DNA of 64,000 bases. Origin: Amphritea balenae. GTDB lineage: Bacteria > Pseudomonadota > Gammaproteobacteria > Pseudomonadales > Balneatricaceae. Under the pieces are notes generated by a model. The model was not told the origin of the DNA and ran no database searches. It worked only from the letters and a program-made list of their open reading frames with translations. The stretch lies in the NCBI RefSeq assembly GCF_003858655.1, contig NZ_RQXV01000007.1, positions 124,001 to 188,000 on the forward strand, given 5' to 3'. Numbering within the stretch: position 1 is the first letter of the stretch; every line of letters starts with the position of its first letter. The position numbers were made by a program, and so were the translations under genes. This document shows positions 24,955 to 32,898 of the stretch, piece by piece.

Positions 24955-26670
24955 ATGATGTTACAGATAGAGTTAAGTGAAGCGGGGCGTAAACCGGTTA
25001 TCAGAGAGCTGGATTTTGGTAAGCACACTCTGGGGCGTTCACTGTTCGCCGACCTTAGGGTAAAAGATCGCAGTGTCGGTAAGCTCCATGCAACCATTGA
25101 GGTACAGCCCAGCGATGTAGTGATTACTGCTATGAACGGCAATGAGTTATGGGTTGATGGTGAGAAGCAGACCCGGGTTATTAATCCTTCGGTAAATTCA
25201 GTACTGCGGCTCGGTGAAGCCGCACTTAAAATTGTGCAGGGCGGTATGTTATCCGAATCATTAGCGCAGCCTGTTTTGGCTCCGGCTAAGCCCGAATCGG
25301 CTGATGAAGCAGCCGTACCTGTGCTGACAACCCAAATAGATAAACAGCATAAGCCCGGTTTGAGCCGTGCTGATCAGGCCGAAGCGGAACGCTGGACCGC
25401 ACTGAAAAAAACGCTGCAACAGCAGACTCTTGAAAAAATGGATCTGTTTAAGCGCACACTGATCGATGGATACAGCGATACACAGTTAAGGGAGGAGGCG
25501 TCCAGTACCGCTTCACAGATTATTCGTTCCGGGGATATCCGGCTGCCTGCCGATTGTGATACCGAAAAGTTATTACAGGAAACCGTTGCCGAATCGATCG
25601 GGCTGGGGCCGCTTGAACCGCTGCTAGCCGACGATAGCGTTACCGAGATTATGGTCAATGGACCTGATCAGATCTACTTGGAACGCAGTGGTCGGTTAAG
25701 CCGTTCCACTACCCGGTTTACCAGTGATGCCTCGTTACACAGTGTCATAGAAAGAATTGTTACACCACTTGGGCGACGGATAGACGAAGGCTCGCCGATG
25801 GTTGATGCCCGTCTGCCGGACGGTTCAAGGGTTAATGCCATCATAGCGCCCTTATCGTTAATCGGTCCGGTAGTCACCATTCGTAAGTTTTCCAAAGAAC
25901 GTTTTAATCTACAGCGGCTGGTGGAATTCAATTCCCTGAGCCCGGAGATGGCTAAGTTTCTCGAAATCTGCGTAAAGCATCGCAAAAATATCATCGTTTG
26001 CGGTGGTACCGGTTCCGGTAAAACCACTTTCCTTAATGCCCTGTCCGATTGCATTCCAGCCAGCGATCGTATCGTCACCATTGAAGATGCCGCCGAACTG
26101 CAGTTAGGGCAGGACCATGTTATCTCATTGGAAAGCAGGCCTGCCAATATCGAGCAGAAAGGCGAGATCACCATCCGAGACCTGGTACGAAATGCTTTAC
26201 GGATGCGGCCTGATCGTATTGTCGTGGGTGAGTGTCGCGGTGGCGAAGCGCTGGATATGTTGCAGGCCATGAACACCGGTCACGATGGCTCACTTACCAC
26301 GGCTCATGCAAACACCCCCAGAGATCTGCTATCCCGTCTGGAAGTAATGGTACTGCAGGCGATGGATGTGCCGGTGAAAGTAATACGTGAACAGATCGCC
26401 TCAGCGGTAGATATAGTCGTGCACCAAAGTCGCTTTGCCGATGGTCGCCGCCGGGTCACCTCCATCGTTGAAATTGATGGTATTGAAGAAGATGTTGTAC
26501 TGATGCAGAAGCTGTTTGAGTTTCGTCAGACCGGTATATCAGAAGAGGGCTATATTCAGGGCGATTACCGCAGTATGGGTATCGCACCACGTTTCTATAC
26601 CGAACTGAGGGAAGCCGGCGTCGAACTGGATCGCTCAATCTTCGGTATGTCAGAAGCCAAAATGGAATGA
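24955..26670 (+). CDS. cpaF: FHA-domain fused Tad secretion ATPase CpaF/TadA
   Basis: 571 residues. Residues 1-95 form an FHA domain (FGKHTLGRSLFADLRVKDRSVGKLHA, with the Arg/Ser/His of phosphothreonine-binding pockets); 95-150 is a linker; the rest is a CpaF-type hexameric ATPase with Walker A GGTGSGKTT (about 350-358), Asp-box Glu in ERIVTIEDAAELQL-like form, Walker B RPDRIVVGE and the His box AHANTPRD. It powers pilus extension and retraction. Ordinary CpaF lacks FHA. Fusion suggests control by a Ser/Thr kinase, or that FHA replaces the missing TadZ localisation factor. Confidence 0.92.
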   Translation: MMLQIELSEAGRKPVIRELDFGKHTLGRSLFADLRVKDRSVGKLHATIEVQPSDVVITAMNGNELWVDGEKQTRVINPSVNSVLRLGEAALKIVQGGMLSESLAQPVLAPAKPESADEAAVPVLTTQIDKQHKPGLSRADQAEAERWTALKKTLQQQTLEKMDLFKRTLIDGYSDTQLREEASSTASQIIRSGDIRLPADCDTEKLLQETVAESIGLGPLEPLLADDSVTEIMVNGPDQIYLERSGRLSRSTTRFTSDASLHSVIERIVTPLGRRIDEGSPMVDARLPDGSRVNAIIAPLSLIGPVVTIRKFSKERFNLQRLVEFNSLSPEMAKFLEICVKHRKNIIVCGGTGSGKTTFLNALSDCIPASDRIVTIEDAAELQLGQDHVISLESRPANIEQKGEITIRDLVRNALRMRPDRIVVGECRGGEALDMLQAMNTGHDGSLTTAHANTPRDLLSRLEVMVLQAMDVPVKVIREQIASAVDIVVHQSRFADGRRRVTSIVEIDGIEEDVVLMQKLFEFRQTGISEEGYIQGDYRSMGIAPRFYTELREAGVELDRSIFGMSEAKME

Positions 26671-26705
26671 AACAACGAACCTGAAGCAGGAACAGATAGG
26701 AAACC

Positions 26706-29048
26706 ATGGAAGGTTTAAATCGTATTAAAGGCCGGGTTCGCCAACTCGGTGTCGCCGCTGTTGAATCTTTGATCGCTTTACCGGTGATCACCCTGCTACT
26801 GATGGGCGCAGTAGAATGGGCCCGTATCTACGAAGCCAAAACCACCGTTGATCATGCGGTCACTATGGCGGCCCGCAGTGGTTCGTTTAATAACGCCACG
26901 GTTGAATCTATCCAACAGGGTTTTGCCAAAGGTGTATTGCCCTATTACGCCCCGGCAAAAGGACAGTGGAAAAATGCCCTGAATAAAGTCGTTGTCAGCT
27001 TAGCGACGGATACCCAGGTACGCATTCTTAATCCCACCCGTGAAGCTTTTACTGACTTTGGCTATCAGGAAGGCGGCAAAGTTTACCTGCCCAACGATGC
27101 CCTGCATAAATTGCCGACGACCCTGGGCAACCGCAGCGGTATCAATATCCAGGATGCCAACCTCCTTAAAGTGGAGGTGACTTGGGGGCTGCCCCTGCGG
27201 ATGCCGGTTATCGGTACTCTGATCGCCCAGTTCGGCGAGCATTTTGTGGCAAAAACACCGAAAGAAGTTGATCTCTATAGCCGCGGCATGATGCCAATCA
27301 CCAGTACCACCGCCCTGCGCATGCAGAGCCCGGCGATTCGTAACAATGCCATGGTTAGGGTAAACGACCTGCAAGGGCTGGACCGAAAGCAGGGAGGCCC
27401 CAAAGAGCGACTGATTACCGATGCCGGTTCAATGTTTGGTGATTCCTCGCCGGGTGATGGCTACCAAGGCTTACATGAAAAACTAGGGTTGCAAGATATC
27501 CCCCCGCCCTCCACCGCCGGTGGTGATGGTGATGATGACGGCCAGACCGACCTTGACCCTGAAGGTACAAAGCCGGGCAGTGAGGAGGAAGAGAAGGAGG
27601 AGGACAAAGGCCCTGACTGCGAAGAACCAGTAGAAGAAGAGCCAGAGGTTGATGATGATGCTGGTTACTTTGAAAAGATGTGGAACGATCTGGTTAAGTT
27701 ATCAAAAGATGCCTATAACTTTGTGCGAGGTTTCTGGGATGGCATCGTCACGCAGATTTCCGATATCTATACCATGGTTACCAGCCCTGCTGAAACTGCG
27801 AAAGGACTTTATGAACTGGGCAAAGCCTTTATTAATGACCCGGAAGGCACCGCTAAACTGATCTTTGAAGATCTGTATAACGACTTTCAAAAAGTAGCCC
27901 AATGTGGCCCCTACGATAAAGGCAAGATTATCGGGGAATACATCAACCCGGTCTTTATGCTCAAGTTGGCGACCAAACTGACCAAATACTCTGACATTGC
28001 AGTAGCCGTTAAGAAAACCAAAGTGGAATTGGGCTGTGCCAGTTTTGGTGCCGGTACCGAGATCTGGGGGGCTAAGGGTAAAACCCGGATCGAACAGATA
28101 GCCAAAGGCCAGTTGGTTGCCTCCCGCTCGGATACCACCTTCAGTGATCACCCGCGTAAAGTAACTCAGGTGTTTGGTCGGATAGCCGACCACCACTACC
28201 GGTTGGTGACCGAAGCCGATAGCATACTGATTACTGCCGAACATCCGGTCTGGGTGCAGGGTAAAGGCTGGGTTGAGGTTCATCAGTTACAGCAGGATGA
28301 TGTGCTGGCCTCGGCCTATGGTGACCAGCGAATCGCTTTTGTTGATCGTATCGATCAACCGTTACAGGTCTATAACTTCAGTGTTGCAGAAACCCCCAGT
28401 TATTTTGTCGGTAACGGCGGGATATGGGTGCATAATGCTTCTGCTGCTTGTGCGCTGCCTGGCCGGATAGACAGTGTACAAGATGTGCGGTTGGACGTAT
28501 TTAATGTAACCACGGTTACGGGTATGGTTGCTGAGGCTAAGGTAAACCGGATTCTGGAAGAGGATCTGAGGTTGGTTGCCATGGGGGAGAACAATGTCAA
28601 TTGGCGCAAACTGGAAAGTGAAGAAACCTTCAAAGATGAGTACGGGAAATTTGTAGGTGGTTTAGTCCATGAACATAATATCTACAAGGGCTCTAAAGGG
28701 GTAGATAGTATCTACCGAGTAAAGGGGGGGACTATCTATATTGTGGAATCCAAAGGCTCTGCAGTAAAAGAGAGCTGTACCCCCGGCAGGCTATGTAAAA
28801 CCAAAACGGGACGGCAGATGAGCAAGGACTGGCTGAATCCGAAAAGGCTGGGGGAAGCGGGGTTGGACGATGATGAAATTGCTGAAGTTATGCGTGGGCT
28901 AGAGAAAAATAATGGAAGTGTTGTTCGCCTATATGCAGGCACAAATAAAGCAGGTAAAACCCAATTCTATGAGATTACAGATAAAGATGGCTCTACATCA
29001 GAAGTAATCAGAGCACCAGTTGGTAATGAGTATAAGTTCAATTTATAG
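26706..29048 (+). CDS. polymorphic toxin: TadE pseudopilin N-terminus, Hint domain, PoNe-like DNase tip
   Basis: 780 residues. Residues 1-230: pseudopilin (leader to Gly15, then VAAVESLIALPV with Glu at +5) and TadE-like extracytoplasmic part. About 260-315: very acidic linker. About 320-440: helical pre-toxin region. About 443-576: Hint autoprocessing domain (SFGAGTEIWGAKGKTRIEQI ... ITAEHPVW ... NGGIWVHN), expected to cleave after the final Asn. 577-780: tip with GVDSIYRVKGG and IYIVESKG (PD-(D/E)xK core, Glu near 681) and TKTGRQMSKDWL, the pattern of the PoNe DNase family. The next gene is a PoNi-type immunity gene. It follows cpaF by 35 bases in the same direction. Confidence 0.85.
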   Translation: MEGLNRIKGRVRQLGVAAVESLIALPVITLLLMGAVEWARIYEAKTTVDHAVTMAARSGSFNNATVESIQQGFAKGVLPYYAPAKGQWKNALNKVVVSLATDTQVRILNPTREAFTDFGYQEGGKVYLPNDALHKLPTTLGNRSGINIQDANLLKVEVTWGLPLRMPVIGTLIAQFGEHFVAKTPKEVDLYSRGMMPITSTTALRMQSPAIRNNAMVRVNDLQGLDRKQGGPKERLITDAGSMFGDSSPGDGYQGLHEKLGLQDIPPPSTAGGDGDDDGQTDLDPEGTKPGSEEEEKEEDKGPDCEEPVEEEPEVDDDAGYFEKMWNDLVKLSKDAYNFVRGFWDGIVTQISDIYTMVTSPAETAKGLYELGKAFINDPEGTAKLIFEDLYNDFQKVAQCGPYDKGKIIGEYINPVFMLKLATKLTKYSDIAVAVKKTKVELGCASFGAGTEIWGAKGKTRIEQIAKGQLVASRSDTTFSDHPRKVTQVFGRIADHHYRLVTEADSILITAEHPVWVQGKGWVEVHQLQQDDVLASAYGDQRIAFVDRIDQPLQVYNFSVAETPSYFVGNGGIWVHNASAACALPGRIDSVQDVRLDVFNVTTVTGMVAEAKVNRILEEDLRLVAMGENNVNWRKLESEETFKDEYGKFVGGLVHEHNIYKGSKGVDSIYRVKGGTIYIVESKGSAVKESCTPGRLCKTKTGRQMSKDWLNPKRLGEAGLDDDEIAEVMRGLEKNNGSVVRLYAGTNKAGKTQFYEITDKDGSTSEVIRAPVGNEYKFNL

Positions 29049-29058
29049 GTTGGTTTAT

Positions 29059-30408
29059 ATGAGAGTTCATTCATTTGTAACATCGGACTTTTCAGAAAAG
29101 TTTACGAAAAATGTAAGCTTTTTGAAAGAAACGTCGGCAGAAGATTTTGATGAAGATGAGATTAACAAAACAATAATACGTTGTGATAATCGTCAAGAAC
29201 TAAGGCTCTTTTCATACTATATGGGAGTATCTAGTACATTAAAAATATTGCTTTATAAATATCTGCTTGGTCATCCAATTGTAGAAGGAAAAGAGATATG
29301 TAATCTAGTTCTGCAGCGACAGCTTCTTATGCAGCAGGAGCTCAAAGAGTTTCACCTCGGAATAGGTAAAGAGATTGACCTGAACGACCAACAAAAAGTC
29401 AGCCTGTTTCTGCTCTATTCCATCGTAAACGGTTTAACTGATCGGGATCGCAGGCAGTTCGCTGAAGGCACCCCTGCCGGTGTGGATCGCTTTGTCGATC
29501 GGTTATTGCAACGCTACCAGCCTGAGCGAGAGTTGGCAGAACATATCGAAGATTCCCGGATGTTTAAGCATCTCTATAAGGTATTCGATGCTGAGCCGGA
29601 GCAACGCCCAGCACTGATTAAAGACTTTCTGGAGAACTGGGAAGCGCGGATCAAAAAAGGCTACCACCCCTATATGAAATGGGGCCGTCATGAAGACCCC
29701 AAATCAAATTTTGCCGGTTTCTGGTGCTTTCCTGCCGCGGCGGTGGTCGCGGCCCTGAATATCGATGATAGCGAGTTTATCGATTATGAATACTATCCTG
29801 GTGATCTGATGCGCGAAGTGGCTAAATACCGGGGCGAGCCTGTAACCCAGCCGTCTTTGGATTCCTCTGTGTCACTGTTGCCCGAGGCTCCAACTCAGGT
29901 ACCGGTGGAACAGCCCTGGCCGGAAGATATGCTGCCTTACAGCAAAATCACCAATCTGATCTGCTCACCTCTGCCTGAAAGTCTGCGTATCGGGATGCGT
30001 AATGCTCTGGTTGAAGTGATTGAGGGTGGTGAATATGAACTTGAGCGGCCTTTAGACGCATATGACTATCTGTGCTGTCTGAGCGAGGCTCAGGGCGTTT
30101 TGGATCTTAATCACAGCGATAAGCGTTGTGTACTACTGCACATCGATTGGAAAGATGCTGAAAGTGCCTACTTCTTTGCCCAGCAAACCGCTCGCACATC
30201 AGGTTTACCCGAATTTGATTGTGATGCCGCTGAAACGGTGATGATGGTGTTTAATGCATTTGAAGCGTGGTTAGCCGGGCAGGGGTGGTGTTTGCACAAA
30301 CCGAACACCGGGAGTGATAGTTATATGGCCTTTATTACACCCGCCTCGCAAGCCTCACAGGTCGCAGCAGAGATAGAACGGTTGGGCATTGAACTGAGCC
30401 GTGAATAG
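29059..30408 (+). CDS. PoNi-type (DUF1910/DUF1911) immunity protein 1
   Basis: 449 residues, start ATG 29059, ten bases behind the toxin stop. Residues 1-105 form a helical N-terminal part; about 110-265 matches DUF1911 (FWCFPAAAVVAALNIDDSEF...YYPGDLMREVAKY), the domain of PoNi proteins that neutralise PoNe DNases. The C-terminal 180 residues (with VLLHIDWKDAES) are an extra domain I do not recognise. No signal peptide, consistent with a cytoplasmic inhibitor. The N-terminal third is AT-rich and divergent from its paralogue at 31186, the rest nearly identical. Confidence 0.82.
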   Translation: MRVHSFVTSDFSEKFTKNVSFLKETSAEDFDEDEINKTIIRCDNRQELRLFSYYMGVSSTLKILLYKYLLGHPIVEGKEICNLVLQRQLLMQQELKEFHLGIGKEIDLNDQQKVSLFLLYSIVNGLTDRDRRQFAEGTPAGVDRFVDRLLQRYQPERELAEHIEDSRMFKHLYKVFDAEPEQRPALIKDFLENWEARIKKGYHPYMKWGRHEDPKSNFAGFWCFPAAAVVAALNIDDSEFIDYEYYPGDLMREVAKYRGEPVTQPSLDSSVSLLPEAPTQVPVEQPWPEDMLPYSKITNLICSPLPESLRIGMRNALVEVIEGGEYELERPLDAYDYLCCLSEAQGVLDLNHSDKRCVLLHIDWKDAESAYFFAQQTARTSGLPEFDCDAAETVMMVFNAFEAWLAGQGWCLHKPNTGSDSYMAFITPASQASQVAAEIERLGIELSRE

Positions 30409-30441
30409 TTAGCTTGTGACTAAAAGGAATAGAAAATCGAT

Positions 30442-31113
30442 ATGGATATCACCCCCTACCTGATCGGCCATCTGCTGGGCCGTTTATTTGCCTCGGTGCT
30501 GATCGTCTGGCTGATTTGCTGGTTGTTTAGCCGACTGAAGTTTAAGCCTTCAATCGTGGCCCTAAAGCGCTGGTACTCCCTGCTGGCGGTTGTACTGATC
30601 TGGCTATTAGGCATCGCCGGTAGCGCCAGGGCCGGTGAAGACAGTCGGGCCATGGCAATCAACCAGGTAGAAGCGTTACAACTGACAATCTGGACCGAAG
30701 CGCAGCCCAACTGGCCCACCCGGCTGGAACAGCACCGTGGCCGGTCAGTTTTTGTTGCTGAATCTCCTGACAACTACTACCCCCCAGCAGCAATGAGTTG
30801 GGCGGTGATGCCGTTCAATGTCACTGATGCCGAACTGGATGGGGTATTTCAGCAAGCATTGAAAAGTGCCCAAAACAACTACCAGTCCCGTAGTGGTGTT
30901 GCAACCGCATCCGATAAAGTCTACGGCACCCTGGCGGGTAGGCAGGCGACCTTTCAGGGAAAGGTCGGCAACCAACCGGTAGATGTGCGGTTCTTTATCG
31001 GCAGCGAACCGGGCAAACCGCTGATCGTGATGCAAGCTTACACCCTGCCGGACAAGCTCCCTCATCTGAAGCATCAGATTCGTCGTAGCTGGAATAATGT
31101 AAGTTACCGATAA
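30442..31113 (+). CDS. membrane-anchored protein of unknown function (copy 1)
   Basis: 223 residues with two membrane segments (about 10-28 and 43-60) and a C-terminal domain of about 155 residues, probably periplasmic (AINQVEALQLTIWTEAQPNW ...). It is more than 90% identical to the gene at 34428, including DNA. No family recognised. Members sit behind immunity genes, so a helper or accessory immunity role is possible. Its last codons (SYR, stop at 31111) lie at a recombination joint with a displaced toxin tip. Confidence 0.7.
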   Translation: MDITPYLIGHLLGRLFASVLIVWLICWLFSRLKFKPSIVALKRWYSLLAVVLIWLLGIAGSARAGEDSRAMAINQVEALQLTIWTEAQPNWPTRLEQHRGRSVFVAESPDNYYPPAAMSWAVMPFNVTDAELDGVFQQALKSAQNNYQSRSGVATASDKVYGTLAGRQATFQGKVGNQPVDVRFFIGSEPGKPLIVMQAYTLPDKLPHLKHQIRRSWNNVSYR

Positions 31114-31171
31114 AAATGGTTCTACAACAGAAGTGGTAAGAGCTCCTGTTGGTAGTGAGTATCAGTTTTGA
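31103..31171 (+). pseudogene. orphan 3' tip of a second PoNe-type toxin
   Basis: Twenty-two codons plus stop reading V-TDKNGSTTEVVRAPVGSEY-QF, out of frame with the upstream membrane-protein gene. They match the last residues of the full toxin (TDKDGSTSEVIRAPVGNEY). No start codon or upstream toxin domain is present. The fragment ends 14 bases before the second PoNi gene, the same layout as toxin end and immunity start at 29048/29059. This is a truncated cassette left by recombination. Confidence 0.88.
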
Positions 31172-31185
31172 TTGTTGGATTAATT

Positions 31186-32808
31186 ATGCGATTACACTCT
31201 TTTATCACGGCGGATTTTAACCATCGTTTCCTAGAAGACTTTAATTTTTGCACAAAGAATGCTGAAAAAAAGTGTGATGAAACGTTCATCAGGCAAAGAA
31301 TTTCAAGATGCGATAATCGGGAAGAGCTTAGATTATTTTCATATCAGTCTAGCGTAACTAGTACACTTGATATTTTGCTTTATACATATCTGCTTGGACA
31401 TCCTTCTACAGAAGGTAAAGAGATTTGTAATAAAACTTTACAGCGTCAGCTTTTGATGAAGCAGGAACTCGATTACTTTGAATTAACGGGTGGGGATAAA
31501 ATAGACTTAAACGACCAACAAAAAGTCAGCCTGTTTCTGCTCTATTCCATCGTAAACGGTTTAACTGATCAGGACCGAAGGCAATTTGCCGAAGGAACAC
31601 CTGCCGGTGTTGATCGTTTTGTGGATCGTTTGTTACAGCGTTACCAGCCAGAGCGAGATTTGGCAGAACATATTGAAGATCCCCGGATGTTTAAGCATCT
31701 CTATAAGGTATTCGATGCTGAGCCGGAGCAACGCCCAGCACTGATTAAAGACTTTCTGGAGAACTGGGAAGAGAGGATCAAAAAAGGCTACCACCCATAT
31801 ATGAATTGGGGTTGCCATGAAGACCCTGATTCCAATTTTGACGGCTACTGGTGCTTTCCTGCCGCAGCAGTGGTCGCGGCCCTGAATATCGATGATAGCG
31901 AGTTTATCGATTATGAATACTATCCTGGTGATCTGATGCGCGAAGTGGCTAAATACCGGGGCGAGCCTGTAACGCTGCCGTCTTTGGATTCCTCTGTGCC
32001 ACAACTGCCTGAAGCACCCGCTGAAATTCCAGTCGAACAGCCCTGGCCGGAAGATATGCAGCCTTACAGCAAAATCACCAATCTGATCTGCTCTCCTCTG
32101 CCTGAAAGTCTGCGTATCGGGATGCGTAATGCTCTGGTTGGGGTGATTGAAGATCCGCAGTATGAGGTTGAACGCCCACTGCAATGGTCTGAGTACCTCT
32201 ACTGCCTTAGTCAGGCCCAGGGTGATATCGAACTCAACCGTGACTATAAACGCTGTGTCCTGCTCCATGTTGACTGGAAAGATGCAGATAACGCGCTGTT
32301 CTACACTCAGCAAACGGCCAGAACCGCTGGTTTGCCGGAGTTTGATACCGAACAAGCTATCACGGTGCCTGACGTACTGGATGCCTTTCGCACCTGGCTA
32401 TCGGCGCAGGGGTGGGATCTCTATTGCCCCAGCACCGGCGACGATAACTATATGGCCTATATTGCCCCGCAAACGGTCAGATCTCAGTATGAAGCCGAAC
32501 TGCTCGAAATGGATCAACCTTTCTACCGAGGTGATTCAGAGGAGACATCAGAGAACCATTTCAAGCTTTTGTGTCAAGTTATTGAGCAAGGTAACAGTGC
32601 TTTAGCGGGACTGGATAATGACCCGCTCCGGGTGGCATCAGCACTGATGACTGCCACCATCCACTACTCCACCTTTGCCTTAGTTGGCAATGGGAAGTAC
32701 CTTCAGGAGCTTGAAATCAACCAACTGGTTAAGCAGTTCAGAGAACGTCTGGAAGAAGACCAGGCACTGCGCCAGAAAAAACTTGAACAGGATAGATCGC
32801 AGGAATAG
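31186..32808 (+). CDS. PoNi-type (DUF1910/DUF1911) immunity protein 2, orphan
   Basis: 540 residues, start ATG 31186 (MRLHSFITADF). Same layout as the paralogue at 29059: divergent residues 1-110, then a nearly identical DUF1911 region (YWCFPAAAVVAALNIDDSEF), then the unrecognised domain, plus about 90 further C-terminal residues with a charged helical end. Only the 22-codon tip of its matching toxin is left directly in front. It probably still protects against siblings that carry the full second toxin. Confidence 0.8.
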   Translation: MRLHSFITADFNHRFLEDFNFCTKNAEKKCDETFIRQRISRCDNREELRLFSYQSSVTSTLDILLYTYLLGHPSTEGKEICNKTLQRQLLMKQELDYFELTGGDKIDLNDQQKVSLFLLYSIVNGLTDQDRRQFAEGTPAGVDRFVDRLLQRYQPERDLAEHIEDPRMFKHLYKVFDAEPEQRPALIKDFLENWEERIKKGYHPYMNWGCHEDPDSNFDGYWCFPAAAVVAALNIDDSEFIDYEYYPGDLMREVAKYRGEPVTLPSLDSSVPQLPEAPAEIPVEQPWPEDMQPYSKITNLICSPLPESLRIGMRNALVGVIEDPQYEVERPLQWSEYLYCLSQAQGDIELNRDYKRCVLLHVDWKDADNALFYTQQTARTAGLPEFDTEQAITVPDVLDAFRTWLSAQGWDLYCPSTGDDNYMAYIAPQTVRSQYEAELLEMDQPFYRGDSEETSENHFKLLCQVIEQGNSALAGLDNDPLRVASALMTATIHYSTFALVGNGKYLQELEINQLVKQFRERLEEDQALRQKKLEQDRSQE

Positions 32809-32898
32809 TTAACCTATAACTAAGTTTGGACAGTATTTTTATTGGTATGAGTCATCAGTATTACTAACTTAGGACAACGAGTTTAGAAAAGGATTTCT

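Noticed and set aside
27702-28283. 193-residue minus-strand frame inside the first toxin gene
   Set aside because: Shadow of the toxin's strong codon pattern; no ribosome site, no known domain, and the plus-strand product is clear.
31633-32355. 240-residue minus-strand frame inside the second PoNi gene
   Set aside because: Antisense shadow of a confidently assigned gene; the same shadow, shorter, exists in the paralogue.
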